Source of the DNA: Corynebacterium sp.
GTDB lineage: Bacteria > Actinomycetota > Actinomycetes > Mycobacteriales > Mycobacteriaceae
DNA length: 64,000 nt
Assembly (NCBI RefSeq): GCF_030532715.1
Contig: NZ_JAUNKO010000002.1
Location: forward strand, 257,413 to 321,412
Direction of reading: 5' to 3'
The first letter of the stretch is position 1. Every line of letters starts with the position of its first letter. The notes beneath the pieces are model-generated. The model was not told the origin of the DNA, did not search any database, and was given only the letters and a program-made list of their open reading frames with translations. The translations under genes and the position numbers were made by a program. Shown here piece after piece: positions 15,492 through 24,521 of this stretch.

Positions 15492-17300
15492 TTACTCGCT
15501 GTTGCCAGAGTTTTTGGTTGCCGCTTGCTCCAAGTCCACCGGCTGGCCGACCATGCTGCGGTACGTGTCCGGCTGGGTGATCACCACGTCCTTGGCTTTG
15601 AGGCTGCCGTTGTCAATTACGGCTTCCACGTCGTTGGAGGTTTTGATTTTTACTTCCCGCTCGGTGATTACGTGCCCGCCGCCGCTGTCCGCCGCCACCA
15701 GTACCGCCTTCTTGTTCTGATCGTTGGTGAAGATCGCGTCGCGGGGCACGGTAATAACGTTGGGGAGCTCGTCCGTAATGATCTGCACTTTCGCCGATCC
15801 TCCGATGAGCAATCCTTCCCGCTCACCTGTGACTTCGATCTGTACCGGGAACGACACTTTCTTACTCGCGCCTGCCGACGCCCCGCCTTCCGCACCCTGC
15901 TTATCCGCCTCCGTGGTGCCAACAGGCGAGACGCGAGTTACCTTGCCCTGGAATTGCTTCGACCCAGTAGCCACGGTGGTGAACTTCACCGGGGTGCCCA
16001 CCTTGATCTTCGGGATGTCTACTTCCTTGATTTCCGATTCCACCAGCAGCGTGGAATCGTCGCCAACGGTAAGCAGGGCGCCGCTCGCGGGCTGGCCTTC
16101 TTGGGCCACCACCTTGGTGATCACCCCGCCGAACGGGGCGCGTACCTCCCCGGATGCGATATCAAGGCGCAGCTGGTGTTCGTTGATCTCCGTCACTCGG
16201 TGGCCTGCCTCCGCGGCGCGCACCGCCTGCTGTACCGCCTGCTCGTAGCTAAACAGTTGATTGTTGGACGAAAGCCGCGCCGACTCCAGTGCCGTCTCCG
16301 CTTCCTTCTTCCCGGCAAACGCGCTGGACACCGTGCGTTGCGCGGTAGCCAAATCCTGGTCGATTTTGGCCAAATTATCAATGTACGTTTGCTCCGCGTG
16401 CTGCAAGTTCTGGTTCGCGGCATTGAGCTGGTTCAATGCGTCCGCCCCGTTGACCACACCGTTGAGCGCAGCCGAACCCACCTGTGCGTCCCCGCTGCCG
16501 CCTGCGCCACCAGTATCACCAGCGCCGCCAGTACCGCCGCCGGGGGTTTGGGCCGTGCCCGCGGTATCCGCCACTGGGCTCGCACCGCCGGTGGTGGTGC
16601 TGGGGCTGCCGCTCAGTGTTTGGCCGAGGCTCAGGCCGGAGCGCACGGTGTTGAGGGCGGCGGTAAGGACTTGCGAACGCGCGTTCTCTACGGCATTGCC
16701 TTGGTCCCGGATCAATGGGTCGCGACCGGCATCCTTATCTGCCTGTTTATTCTCAAAGGTTTTTACCGCTTCGATGTATTGATCGTTGGCGGTACGGGCA
16801 GCCGCCGCAGCACTATTAATTTCCGGGTTGAGGCCTTTATCAAGCGCATCTTTGTATTGGTTGTACTGCGTTTGAGCTTGTTCAATCTGACTGAGGTTTC
16901 CAGCCTCGGTGCTCGCTTGCTCCGCGGTTTGACGCTCTAAATCTCGTTCAAGCGCAGAAACATCAATTTGGGCGATCAATTGTTGCTCATTCACGCGGTC
17001 GCCGACAGCCACATTCATCGCCTTGACGGGGCCAGTCAGTTGCGTGACTAACGTGGCGGTTTTGCCGGCGGCCACGGAACCCTGTACCGACACCTTGTTG
17101 GAGTATTTCTCGGCAGCGAGAACCTTGTAATCGTTGGCCGCGACGATCGTGGGGCTGCTGAACTGCCGGGTGAGAAACAGGACCAAGGCCAGCGCTAACG
17201 CGACGACAACTACGATCACTATTACGCGACTTCGTTTGCTTACCATGCCTCCCAGGCGGTGTCGAGGCTGGGTGGGGGCGGCTGTAGCGTCCGAAGTCAT
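15492..17300 (-). CDS. Membrane fusion protein (MacA/HlyD-like efflux adaptor)
   Basis: This 602-aa adaptor has one N-terminal membrane anchor (VIVIVVVVALALALVLFL), a lipoyl-like half motif (VKAMNVAVGDRVNEQQLIAQ), a long alpha-helical hairpin, and the second half motif VRAPFGGVITKVVAQEGQPA. The hairpin is interrupted by a Gly/Ala/Thr-rich low-complexity stretch at about residues 235-275 (GGGTGGAGDTGGAGGSGD). The start MTSDATAAP follows GGATCACCA; longer readings add an unsupported N-terminus. In a monoderm-type mycolata host it probably spans the wall side of the MacB-like pump. Confidence 0.88.
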   Translation of the reverse strand: MTSDATAAPTQPRHRLGGMVSKRSRVIVIVVVVALALALVLFLTRQFSSPTIVAANDYKVLAAEKYSNKVSVQGSVAAGKTATLVTQLTGPVKAMNVAVGDRVNEQQLIAQIDVSALERDLERQTAEQASTEAGNLSQIEQAQTQYNQYKDALDKGLNPEINSAAAAARTANDQYIEAVKTFENKQADKDAGRDPLIRDQGNAVENARSQVLTAALNTVRSGLSLGQTLSGSPSTTTGGASPVADTAGTAQTPGGGTGGAGDTGGAGGSGDAQVGSAALNGVVNGADALNQLNAANQNLQHAEQTYIDNLAKIDQDLATAQRTVSSAFAGKKEAETALESARLSSNNQLFSYEQAVQQAVRAAEAGHRVTEINEHQLRLDIASGEVRAPFGGVITKVVAQEGQPASGALLTVGDDSTLLVESEIKEVDIPKIKVGTPVKFTTVATGSKQFQGKVTRVSPVGTTEADKQGAEGGASAGASKKVSFPVQIEVTGEREGLLIGGSAKVQIITDELPNVITVPRDAIFTNDQNKKAVLVAADSGGGHVITEREVKIKTSNDVEAVIDNGSLKAKDVVITQPDTYRSMVGQPVDLEQAATKNSGNSE

Positions 17301-17484
17301 TGGTGATCCTTCCACGGCATTTCGGCGAACATTTGTTTGGAGTTTAGCAAGCGCACATTGTGCGGCAATATTGCCCATAGGTAGCCGTTATAGTTTGACT
17401 TCCAGCCTAGCCCGGTAGCTGCTGAAAACAATCAGGGTTTTCCCTGAGATAAACCCCGAAATTCGATGTCAGGGGCCCATACGA

Positions 17485-17515
17485 AACCCCTGGGTGCAAA
17501 CGCAACCCAGGGGAA
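17485..17515 (-). terminator. Intrinsic terminator of glgA
   Basis: CCCCTGGGT (17487-17495) and ACCCAGGGG (17505-17513) form a 9-bp stem. On the minus strand the stem is followed by TTTCGT, and it lies about 45 bp after the glgA stop. The rest of 17301-17558 holds the promoter region of the efflux operon; I see no gene in it. Confidence 0.65.
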
Positions 17516-17558
17516 AGCACTCTCAGGAACAATGTCCGGCGACAGTGCACCGCGAGCG

Positions 17559-18731
17559 CTACATTAACGACCGGTAAATATCTACAGTTTGCTGCGCAAT
17601 AGTCGCCCACGAGAAATCATCAATTGCACGCTTCCGGCCGGCCTCACCGAATGCCGCGGCGCGTTGACGGTCGGCGGTGAGGCCATTCACGGCGTCGGCA
17701 ATGCCCTGTTCGAAGGCTCGCGGATCGGACTCATCGTAGTGCACCAGGGTGCCCGTGCGGCCGTCAACAACAACCTCCGGAATGCCACCCACATCCGAAG
17801 CCACCACCGCAGTGCCACACGCCATTGCCTCCAGGTTCACAATGCCTAGCGGCTCATAAATCGACGGGCACGCGAACACGTCGGCCGCAGTCAGAATCTC
17901 CTGCACCTTCTCCTTGGGCAGCATCTCTTGCACCCAATGCACGCCATCGTGGTGGGCCTGCAAATCCTCCACCAGCGCCTTCGTCTCCGCCGCGATCTCC
18001 GGGGTATCCGGGGCGCCCGCGCACAACACCAATTGCACCTCAGGGTGGAACAGCTTCGCAGCCTTGACTAAATGGCCCACACCCTTTTGGCGCGTGATAC
18101 GGCCAACAAAGGCCACGATCGGGCGATCCGGGTCCACGCCGAGGGTTTGCAGGATGGAATCTGGCGCGGCGTCGAAAGTCGGGCGCGGCTGCCACACTTG
18201 TGTATCAATACCGTTGAGCACGACGTGCACCCTATCGGGGGACACGCCGGGGTACGCCTCTAACACCGCATCCCGCATGCGTGCCGACACCGCGATCACC
18301 GCGTCCGCATACTCCATAGCGTTGCGCTCCGACCAGCTGGAAACCTCATAACCACCGCCAAGCTGTTCGCGCTTCCACGGGCGGTGCGGTTCCAGGGAAT
18401 GCGCCGTCACCACATGCGGAATCCCGTACAATCGGCCGGCCAAATGCCCACCAAGTCCCGAATACCAGGTGTGGGAATGCACCACATCAACATTATTCGC
18501 AGCGTTAGCCATGCGCAGACCCGTAGACAATGTCTGAATCGCACCATTCGCTTCCCGCAAGTCCGGATCCACGCCGTGCACAAACACGTTTGCCTCGTCG
18601 CGTGGGCCGCCCATGCAGTGGACATCAACCTCAACAAGCTCCCGCATATAGCGCGTCAGCTCAGTGACGTGGACGCCCGCACCGCCGTAAATCTCCGGCG
18701 GGTACTCTTTGGTCATCATTCCTACTCGCAT
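17559..18731 (-). CDS. glgA: Glycogen synthase / maltose-1-phosphate synthase (GT4)
   Basis: This 390-aa GT4 glycosyltransferase has an N-terminal glycine-rich loop (KEYPPEIYGGAGVHV), VHSHTWYSGLGGHLAGRL, the GRITRQKG nucleotide-sugar loop and the ExFGxxxxE-like motif YEPLGIVNLEAMACG. Actinobacterial members, first called GlgA, use ADP-glucose; the mycobacterial orthologue (GlgM) makes maltose-1-phosphate. The gene is divergent from glgC, which makes the ADP-glucose. The short length (390, not about 480 of GT5 enzymes) identifies it as the actinobacterial type. Confidence 0.92.
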   Translation of the reverse strand: MRVGMMTKEYPPEIYGGAGVHVTELTRYMRELVEVDVHCMGGPRDEANVFVHGVDPDLREANGAIQTLSTGLRMANAANNVDVVHSHTWYSGLGGHLAGRLYGIPHVVTAHSLEPHRPWKREQLGGGYEVSSWSERNAMEYADAVIAVSARMRDAVLEAYPGVSPDRVHVVLNGIDTQVWQPRPTFDAAPDSILQTLGVDPDRPIVAFVGRITRQKGVGHLVKAAKLFHPEVQLVLCAGAPDTPEIAAETKALVEDLQAHHDGVHWVQEMLPKEKVQEILTAADVFACPSIYEPLGIVNLEAMACGTAVVASDVGGIPEVVVDGRTGTLVHYDESDPRAFEQGIADAVNGLTADRQRAAAFGEAGRKRAIDDFSWATIAQQTVDIYRSLM

Positions 18732-18875
18732 AACCTCGAGCGTAGCCCTGCGAACGTGGGTTCTGCAGGAAAACTATTCCCGGGGGCTGTGGTGCAGAAG
18801 GTTCGGCGCGAGTCTGGCGGGGGAGTTTCGCTGACAGTGGCGTCACTGGTACGGCGCGGACAAGACCAGCGCCAG

Positions 18876-18891
18876 CGCGGTATATATCACA
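18876..18891. promoter_or_regulatory. Possible GlxR-like site in glgA/glgC region
   Basis: CGCGGTATATATCACA has a perfect right half (TCACA) and central TA of the corynebacterial GlxR consensus TGTGAnnTAnnTCACA, but a poor left half (9 of 12 defined positions). It lies between divergent glgA and glgC. GlxR, the cAMP-responsive regulator, is known to act on glycogen genes in C. glutamicum; the match here is only suggestive. Confidence 0.25.
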
Positions 18892-18969
18892 AGGGCTGGT
18901 AGTGACCTGCGGTTTTGTTCGATTTCGGGGTTGCCTCACTCACTTTCGCGGCAAGAATATGCCAAAGGT

Positions 18970-18975
18970 TATAGT
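18970..18975 (+). promoter_or_regulatory. -10 box of glgC
   Basis: TATAGT ends 9 nt before the GTG at 18985, so the transcript probably begins within a few bases of the start codon. GGAGG at 18978-18982 lies too close (2 nt) to act as a normal ribosome site, which again suggests leaderless initiation. Confidence 0.5.
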
Positions 18976-18984
18976 TTGGAGGAT

Positions 18985-20202
18985 GTGAGGAGCCAACCAC
19001 ATGTATTAGCAATTGTCCTTGCCGGTGGTGAGGGTAAGCGTTTGTTCCCGCTCACCGCGGACCGCGCAAAACCCGCCGTACCTTTTGGCGGCACCTACCG
19101 GCTCATTGATTTTGTACTGTCAAACCTGGTGAACGCAGGTTACATGCAAATTTGTGTGCTTACGCAGTACAAATCCCATTCACTTGACCGCCATATTTCG
19201 CAGTCTTGGCAGCTTTCCGGCCTCGCCGGCCAGTACATTACGCCGGTGCCTGCGCAACAGCGTTTGGGGAAGCGATGGTTCACCGGATCGGCTGACGCAA
19301 TCTTGCAGTCGATGAACCTTATTTATGACGAAGACCCCGAATACGTCATTGTGTTCGGTGCCGACCACGTGTACCGCATGGACCCCAGCCAAATGGTTGA
19401 GGAACACATCGCCTCCGGCAAGTCCGTCTCCGTGGCGGGTATCCGAGTGCCACGCGCTGAGGCCACCGCGTTCGGTTGCATTCAGTCTGACGAGGATGGC
19501 AACATCACCGAGTTTTTGGAAAAGCCAGCCGATCCGCCTGGCACGCCCGACGACCCAGATGTTACCTACGCCTCCATGGGCAACTATGTGTTCACCACTT
19601 CGGCACTGATTGAAGCGCTCAAGCAGGACGCGGAGCGGGAAGATACCGAACACGACATGGGCGGCGACATCATCCCATACTTCGTGTCCAAGAACGAAGC
19701 CCACGTGTACGATTTCTCCAAGAATGCCGTGCCGGGCGAAACGGAACGCGATAAAGGCTATTGGCGTGACGTGGGTACCATCGACGCATTCTACGAGGCG
19801 CACATGGACCTGATCTCAGTGCACCCAGTGTTCAACTTGTATAACCGCAGGTGGCCGATCCACAACACGGACGACGGTAACTTGCCGCCCGCGAAGTTCG
19901 TGCAAGGTGGCATCGCGCAGTCTTCAATGGTGGCCTCAGGTTCCATTATTTCCGCCGGGACGGTGCGTAACTCGGTGTTGTCCAACAACGTCATCGTCGA
20001 GGAAGGTGCCACGGTTGAAGGATCCGTGCTCATGCCAGGCGTGCGCGTAGGTAAACGCGCCGTGGTTCGCCACGCCATTCTTGATAAGAACGTGGTGGTC
20101 AGCGAAGGCGAATTCATTGGCGTGGATCGGGAACGCGACGCGGCCCGATTCAAGATCAGCCCCGGTGGCGTGGTCTGCGTGGGCAAAAACGAAGTGGTGT
20201 AA
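18985..20202 (+). CDS. glgC: Glucose-1-phosphate adenylyltransferase
   Basis: This 405-aa enzyme makes ADP-glucose from glucose-1-phosphate and ATP, the first committed step of glycogen synthesis. Motifs: [13 protein letters not shown] (nucleotide binding), [17 protein letters not shown], the catalytic [23 protein letters not shown] and [18 protein letters not shown], then a left-handed beta-helix. The start is taken as GTG ([15 protein letters not shown]), which matches the corynebacterial N-terminus; a TTG at 18931 would add 18 residues that include the -10 box. Divergent from glgA. Confidence 0.94.
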   Translation: MRSQPHVLAIVLAGGEGKRLFPLTADRAKPAVPFGGTYRLIDFVLSNLVNAGYMQICVLTQYKSHSLDRHISQSWQLSGLAGQYITPVPAQQRLGKRWFTGSADAILQSMNLIYDEDPEYVIVFGADHVYRMDPSQMVEEHIASGKSVSVAGIRVPRAEATAFGCIQSDEDGNITEFLEKPADPPGTPDDPDVTYASMGNYVFTTSALIEALKQDAEREDTEHDMGGDIIPYFVSKNEAHVYDFSKNAVPGETERDKGYWRDVGTIDAFYEAHMDLISVHPVFNLYNRRWPIHNTDDGNLPPAKFVQGGIAQSSMVASGSIISAGTVRNSVLSNNVIVEEGATVEGSVLMPGVRVGKRAVVRHAILDKNVVVSEGEFIGVDRERDAARFKISPGGVVCVGKNEVV

Positions 20203-20237
20203 CACGCCCCTTTTAGCCACGAAGCCGCCACCAAGTA

Positions 20238-20266
20238 CAGCGGGAACATGTGCAGTGTTCCCGCTG
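20238..20266 (+). terminator. Bidirectional terminator between glgC and methyltransferase
   Basis: CAGCGGGAACA (20238-20248) and TGTTCCCGCTG (20256-20266) form an 11-bp perfect stem with a 7-nt loop. On the plus strand it is followed by the T-rich ATTGTTATT. It lies between two convergent genes and ends glgC, and possibly the opposing gene as well. Confidence 0.75.
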
Positions 20267-20270
20267 ATTG

Positions 20271-20933
20271 TTATTGTGTGCGCCGCTTGGAAATGATGGT
20301 CATGCCGGCGCCCAAGGGGAGCCGGGTGACTACCGCACCTTCCACCTCGCGGAAATGCTCGTCGGCTTCCTTCGCGGCGAGGGTTTCGCGGTCGCGGCGG
20401 CTTTCGTCGCCGAGGGTGCCGTCAAGGAGCGCGTCGGCGAGAACCACGACGCCGCCTTCCTCCAGTAGCGGCCACGCAATGGTGAAAAAGGTGCGTAATT
20501 CCGTGGGGTGCACCTCGCCGTAGATGAAGTTGTAGGAGTCGGCGGCAAGGCGGTTCATCACTTCCAGCGGGCGGGAGGGAAGGAATCGCACCGCGCTGGG
20601 GCGGTAGCCGGCGTGACGGAACGTGGTGCGCGCCTGGGCCTGCAATTCCGTTTCTGGGTCGATGCAGGTCAGGTGGCCTTCCTCGCCGAGGCCCGCGAGG
20701 ATGTGGAGACCGACGACCCCGGCTGCCGGAGTGACTACGATGGCGGAAGCGTTGTCCGGGGTGGCGGCGCCGGAGGCGAGCGTGCTGAGCAGAGATCCGG
20801 TCATGAGGTCCGGCACGGTGACACCGAACTCTTCCGCGTCGCGGCGGGCGGCGGCAAGTGCTGGGGATACTTCGATGGTTGAGTTGATGTAGGCGTTGAG
20901 GGTATCGAGAGCGGTGTCAGTCACAACGAACAT
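20271..20933 (-). CDS. O-methyltransferase-like protein
   Basis: This 220-aa protein resembles the class I SAM-dependent O-methyltransferases (Methyltransf_24/COMT-like) found next to sigE in actinobacteria. The SAM region is IVVTPAAGVVGLHILAGLG followed by CIDPETELQAQAR; the usual GxGxG is degenerate (TPAAGVVG). YNFIYGEVHPTELRTFF and GGVVVLADALLDG match the family core. It is divergent from sigE and convergent with glgC. Substrate unknown. Confidence 0.75.
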   Translation of the reverse strand: MFVVTDTALDTLNAYINSTIEVSPALAAARRDAEEFGVTVPDLMTGSLLSTLASGAATPDNASAIVVTPAAGVVGLHILAGLGEEGHLTCIDPETELQAQARTTFRHAGYRPSAVRFLPSRPLEVMNRLAADSYNFIYGEVHPTELRTFFTIAWPLLEEGGVVVLADALLDGTLGDESRRDRETLAAKEADEHFREVEGAVVTRLPLGAGMTIISKRRTQ

Positions 20934-21086
20934 TTTATGTCGTGCGCTTACGGTCCTGCATCCGTCTCGCCAGAAATGTTACAGATGGTGGCGCTGGGGC
21001 TGGCGTGATTGGCGCACAGTTGTGTCTCATGCACGTTATACAAATGACTCCAACATTTTAGGGTGGTCTTAGCTCGGTTTAGGCGG

Positions 21087-21092
21087 TACACT
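21087..21092 (+). promoter_or_regulatory. -10 box of sigE
   Basis: TACACT ends 9 nt before the ATG at 21102, another leaderless-type arrangement. The overlapping TATAAC (21092-21097) is too close to the start to serve. No convincing -35 is visible, and I could not tell whether the promoter is autoregulated by SigE. Confidence 0.4.
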
Positions 21093-21101
21093 ATAACGAC
21101 A

Positions 21102-21725
21102 ATGCAAAATCGAGACATGGTCACGCGCGCTCAAGAATCCCTTCCCGCAGACGATCCCGAATCGCTGACAGGAACCGCCGCCTTTGATGCAGGTCAGGGA
21201 GGTATGCCGTCGTGGTCCGAACTTGTCCAGGAGCACGCGGACAGCGTGTATCGGCTGGCATTCCGCCTCACCGGTAACCAGCACGACGCGGAGGATTTGA
21301 CGCAGGAGACGTTCATGCGTGTGTTCCGCTCCTTGAAGAATTACAAGCCCGGCACCTTTGAGGGCTGGTTGCATCGCATTACCACGAATCTGTTTTTGGA
21401 TATGGTGCGTCACCGCAGCAAGATCCATATGGAGGCGTTGCCCGAGGATTATGATCGTGTGCCGGGCAATGATATGACCCCGGAGCAGGCGTACCATTTC
21501 ACGCACCTTGACCCAGCGTTGCAGCGGGCGTTGGATGATTTGAGCCCGGATTTCCGTGTGGCTGTGGTGTTGTGTGACGTTGTTGGTATGACGTACGACG
21601 AGATCGCGGAGACGCTTGGCGTGAAGATGGGCACGGTGCGTAGTCGCATTCACCGAGGTAGAAGCCAACTTCGGGCGAGCTTGGAAGCCAACCCGGATGC
21701 TGAGCAGTTTGTAGCAGCACGGTAG
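21102..21725 (+). CDS. sigE: ECF RNA polymerase sigma factor SigE
   Basis: This 207-aa ECF sigma factor has region 2 ([31 protein letters not shown]) and region 4 ([37 protein letters not shown]). It directs core RNA polymerase to surface-stress promoters in corynebacteria and mycobacteria. The start is ATG 21102 ([11 protein letters not shown]), with a -10 box 9 nt before it; ATG 21117 is the alternative. The ZAS anti-sigma gene follows after 42 bp, as in C. glutamicum sigE-cseE. The about 50-residue N-terminal extension before region 2 is usual for SigE. Confidence 0.92.
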   Translation: MQNRDMVTRAQESLPADDPESLTGTAAFDAGQGGMPSWSELVQEHADSVYRLAFRLTGNQHDAEDLTQETFMRVFRSLKNYKPGTFEGWLHRITTNLFLDMVRHRSKIHMEALPEDYDRVPGNDMTPEQAYHFTHLDPALQRALDDLSPDFRVAVVLCDVVGMTYDEIAETLGVKMGTVRSRIHRGRSQLRASLEANPDAEQFVAAR

Positions 21726-21767
21726 TTCGGTTTGAAGCGTATCCTCGTGGTTAAAGGAGGCGTGACG

Positions 21768-22130
21768 ATGCGTAAACAACCCAAGCAATTTGCTTCTGTT
21801 GAGCACCTCAGCGCCGAGGCTGTCGCAGCGTTTGTTGACCACGAGTTGAGTCCGGGTGCGATGCATCGGGCGCGCGTGCATTTGGTGCATTGCGCGGAGT
21901 GCCGCGCGGAGGTTGCGCAGCAGCGGCGGGCTTCGGAGCGTTTGCGTACCTGCGCTGACAGCGAGGAAATTCGTGCGCCGCGGGATTTGATGGCGCGCCT
22001 TGCGGATTTAGCGTCCTCGTGTCCGCAGGGCCCGGGGGCGGAGGACAAGGTGAGCGCCAGCCCAGAGACGTTGATGGATCGCGTGGATTTGATCTATCGT
22101 GCTGCGGTTCGCCGGGGTAGGTTGCGGTAG
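21768..22130 (+). CDS. cseE: ZAS anti-sigma factor CseE/RseA
   Basis: This 120-aa cytoplasmic protein carries the zinc-associated anti-sigma motif HxxxCxxC (H38-LVH-C42-AE-C45), preceded by the usual HLSAEAVAAFVDHELSPGAMHRAR helix. It should hold SigE inactive until stress. The start is the ATG of MRKQPKQF with GGAGG 7 nt upstream. No membrane segment follows, so it is a soluble anti-sigma like mycobacterial RseA. TatB follows 9 bp later. Confidence 0.9.
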   Translation: MRKQPKQFASVEHLSAEAVAAFVDHELSPGAMHRARVHLVHCAECRAEVAQQRRASERLRTCADSEEIRAPRDLMARLADLASSCPQGPGAEDKVSASPETLMDRVDLIYRAAVRRGRLR

Positions 22131-22139
22131 GCTGGGGGA

Positions 22140-22574
22140 GTGTTTAGCAACGTTGGCTGGGGAGAGATTTTTTTCCTCGTTGTTATCGGTTTGATTGTTA
22201 TCGGTCCGGAGCGTTTGCCGCGCGTGATTCAGGATGTGCGCGCGGCGTTGTTTGCTGCCCGCAACGCAATCGAAAACGCGAAACGGGATTTGAGCAACGA
22301 GCTGGGGCCGGAGTTTGATGAGTTAAGCAAACCGATTTCGGAGTTGGCGGCGCTTCAACGCATGGGCCCGAAGGCAGCGCTGACAAAAACACTGTTGGAT
22401 GGGGATTCCAGCGTGTTGGAGGCGTTTGATCCGAAGAACATGGTTAACCCAGACGACGTGCGTATCGACGCCGCGCCTTCAAAGCCTCCCTCAAAGCCTG
22501 CGGCTTCGCCGGACTTGCCGAAGCGGCCCGATGGTCAAGCCGGCGGCGGTTTCTCTTGGGCGGATGTGACGTAG
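22140..22574 (+). CDS. tatB: Twin-arginine translocase subunit TatB
   Basis: This 144-aa protein has the TatA/B fold: a short N-terminus with [20 protein letters not shown] (one membrane helix, residues 5-22), the GPERLP hinge, an amphipathic helix, and a long Pro/Ser/Ala-rich tail. The Glu within the membrane helix (GEIF) and the length fit TatB, not TatA. The start is GTG with GGGGGAG just before it. Linkage to sigE-cseE is conserved in the actinobacteria. Confidence 0.9.
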   Translation: MFSNVGWGEIFFLVVIGLIVIGPERLPRVIQDVRAALFAARNAIENAKRDLSNELGPEFDELSKPISELAALQRMGPKAALTKTLLDGDSSVLEAFDPKNMVNPDDVRIDAAPSKPPSKPAASPDLPKRPDGQAGGGFSWADVT

Positions 22575-22582
22575 CGGACGGT

Positions 22583-24103
22583 TTAACGGTAGCCTTTGCG
22601 GAGATCGTCGACGATGCGGGGGTGTTCTAGAGTGGATGGTTCCATGACGCGGGGGCGGTTGTCTTTGCCGAAGACCGTCGCGGCATCAAGTACTTGTTGG
22701 TCGAGATAGCGTAGCGCGGGGGCGTCTGGGCGCAGGGTGGCTTGGTCAGCGCACAGGACGAAACCCCAATCGCCGAACGTGGGTACGTGCGTGTGGTAGG
22801 GGATTGTGTGTTCGCATCCAGCGTCGGTGACGGTGGCGTTGACGCGCCAGAACACTTCCGGGGTGGAGTACGCACTAGACGCTTGGACCACCATCCGGCC
22901 ACCTGGGTTTAAGGTGCGCAATGCCATACCGTAAAACTCGGTGGAATACAGGCGGGCAAGCGTGGCGGAATCCGGATCCGGTAGATCGATGATCACGGTG
23001 TCGTAGCCGCGGTGCCCACCGGCGCGCAGCCAGGTAAACGCGTCGTCGATAAGGACGGTGACGCGGGGATCGTCGAGGGCGCCTTGGTTGTCTGCGCGCA
23101 ACTGATGGCGGGCGATTTCAATCACGGCGGGGTCGAGCTCCACTTGGGTAATCGAGAGTCCCGGGTAGCGCAACAGGTCGCGGGCGGCCAAACCGTCGCC
23201 GCCGCCGATAATGAGTGCACGTGTAGCACCGGCGGGCACGGCGGGGTGCACCAAGGATTCCGTGTAGCGGTGCTCGTCCCGGCTGGAATACTGCAACCCA
23301 CCGTTGAGGAACAGACGGCGATCGTCGCCCTGTTTGGTAATCACAATATCTTGGTAATCGGACTGTTGCGCGTAGATAACCGGGTCGCTGTACAGCGCCT
23401 GGCGGGCGGTGACTATGATGCCTTCGCTGCGGACCAGCAGCGTAATCAACGCCACCGCTGCGAACACCAGTGCTAAGCTTTGGGTCCAGAACGCACGTAC
23501 GCTCATCAAGCTGCGCAGCAGCACCACCGCAATAAACAACGCTGCCGCAATATTGAGCAGCCCCGCCGCCAGCGTTCCCCGCACTAATCCCAAGGTCGGC
23601 AGGAGCAGAAACGGCCACGCCAAGCCGCCGACAAGGGCCCCGAAATAATCCGCAGCGTTCAGGGTGGCCACCTGCTCGCCAGCATCCCGCGCGGTGGCGG
23701 TGCGGCCCTGTTGGATGAGCGTCATGAGGAGGGGAACCTCGGCGCCCACGAGGATGCCACTGAGTGCGGTAGCCAGCACCAACACCGCCACGGACTGGCC
23801 AATTTGCGCGAAGAAAATATACAGCAGGAGTGCAGAAGTGCCGCCGACGAGGCCCAAGATGGTTTCCACCGCAAGGAAGGTTTGCGCGGGCCAACGCAAC
23901 AGCGGTTGCACGCAAAACGCGCCCAAGCCGAGGGCCGCCACATAGCCGGCCACAATGAGGGAGGTTTCCACTACGCCGCCGCCGTTGAGGCTGGTGGCCA
24001 GCGTGAGCAATGCCAGCTCGTACACCAGCCCCGAGGCGGCGCACACCGCAACGGAAATGAGTAACAGTGCGCGCCACCGGCGGGAGGCGGTTACGTCAGG
24101 CAT
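22583..24103 (-). CDS. Membrane-fused spermidine-synthase-like protein
   Basis: This 506-aa protein has an N-terminal membrane domain of about seven hydrophobic segments (residues 10-215) fused to a C-terminal polyamine aminopropyltransferase-like domain. The latter contains LIIGGGDGLAARDLLRYPG, VELDPAVIEIAR, DDAFTWLRAG and YDTVIIDLPDPDSATLARLY. The acceptor and product are not known; these fused proteins have been found to act on polyamines in some bacteria. It is the last gene of an operon with DUF350, DUF4247, DUF2617 and DUF4178 proteins. The start overlaps the DUF350 gene by 13 bp. Confidence 0.85.
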   Translation of the reverse strand: MPDVTASRRWRALLLISVAVCAASGLVYELALLTLATSLNGGGVVETSLIVAGYVAALGLGAFCVQPLLRWPAQTFLAVETILGLVGGTSALLLYIFFAQIGQSVAVLVLATALSGILVGAEVPLLMTLIQQGRTATARDAGEQVATLNAADYFGALVGGLAWPFLLLPTLGLVRGTLAAGLLNIAAALFIAVVLLRSLMSVRAFWTQSLALVFAAVALITLLVRSEGIIVTARQALYSDPVIYAQQSDYQDIVITKQGDDRRLFLNGGLQYSSRDEHRYTESLVHPAVPAGATRALIIGGGDGLAARDLLRYPGLSITQVELDPAVIEIARHQLRADNQGALDDPRVTVLIDDAFTWLRAGGHRGYDTVIIDLPDPDSATLARLYSTEFYGMALRTLNPGGRMVVQASSAYSTPEVFWRVNATVTDAGCEHTIPYHTHVPTFGDWGFVLCADQATLRPDAPALRYLDQQVLDAATVFGKDNRPRVMEPSTLEHPRIVDDLRKGYR

Positions 24104-24504
24104 GCGGCATTAATCGCGCCTATGACAATAATGGTGGTGGCGGCAACCACAACTCCGGAACGGAGCTTCGGATCCCCAATAACGTCGCGGAACCGGCCGG
24201 GCACGAGAACCTCCACGAGGGCCAGCGCGAGCGTTTGCAACAGCAAGCCGATGCCGGCGAAGACGGCTACATCCACAAGCCCGTAGAGCAAATCCGCTTG
24301 GGAATGCAGCACCGCCGAGACGATCACAATGGCGAGGGCGATCTGCTGCGCCCCTGCGATCAGGGCGGCATTGGGGCTATGTTCGATAAATACGAGGCGC
24401 CGTAGCTTGCCGGGGGTAATCAGGTCCAACACCACGAACCCGATCACCAGCATCAGTGAGGAAAGGGCGAAATACGCGAGCGTTCCGAAGATTTCGTACA
24501 GCAT
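24091..24504 (-). CDS. DUF350 membrane protein
   Basis: This 137-aa protein has four hydrophobic segments and the DUF350 look (two tandem helical pairs, FALSSLMLVIGFVVLDLITPG and GLLLQTLALALVEVLVPGR). The first half holds KLRRLVFIEHSPNAALIAGAQQIALAIVI. Function is not known. It sits between the DUF4247 lipoprotein-like gene and the spermidine-synthase-like gene, in an operon conserved in actinobacteria. Confidence 0.82.
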   Translation of the reverse strand: MLYEIFGTLAYFALSSLMLVIGFVVLDLITPGKLRRLVFIEHSPNAALIAGAQQIALAIVIVSAVLHSQADLLYGLVDVAVFAGIGLLLQTLALALVEVLVPGRFRDVIGDPKLRSGVVVAATTIIVIGAINAACLT

Positions 24505-24521
24505 TTCTGGATCAACTTTCG

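Noticed and set aside
15279..16940. Long plus-strand open frame (553 codons) opposite the efflux adaptor and ATPase genes
   Set aside because: It is antisense to two well-supported genes and its translation has no recognisable domain; a high-GC shadow frame.
18828..18850. CAGTG-GCGT-CACTG palindrome as GlxR site
   Set aside because: Spacing is wrong for TGTGA-N6-TCACA; the better partial match is at 18876-18891.
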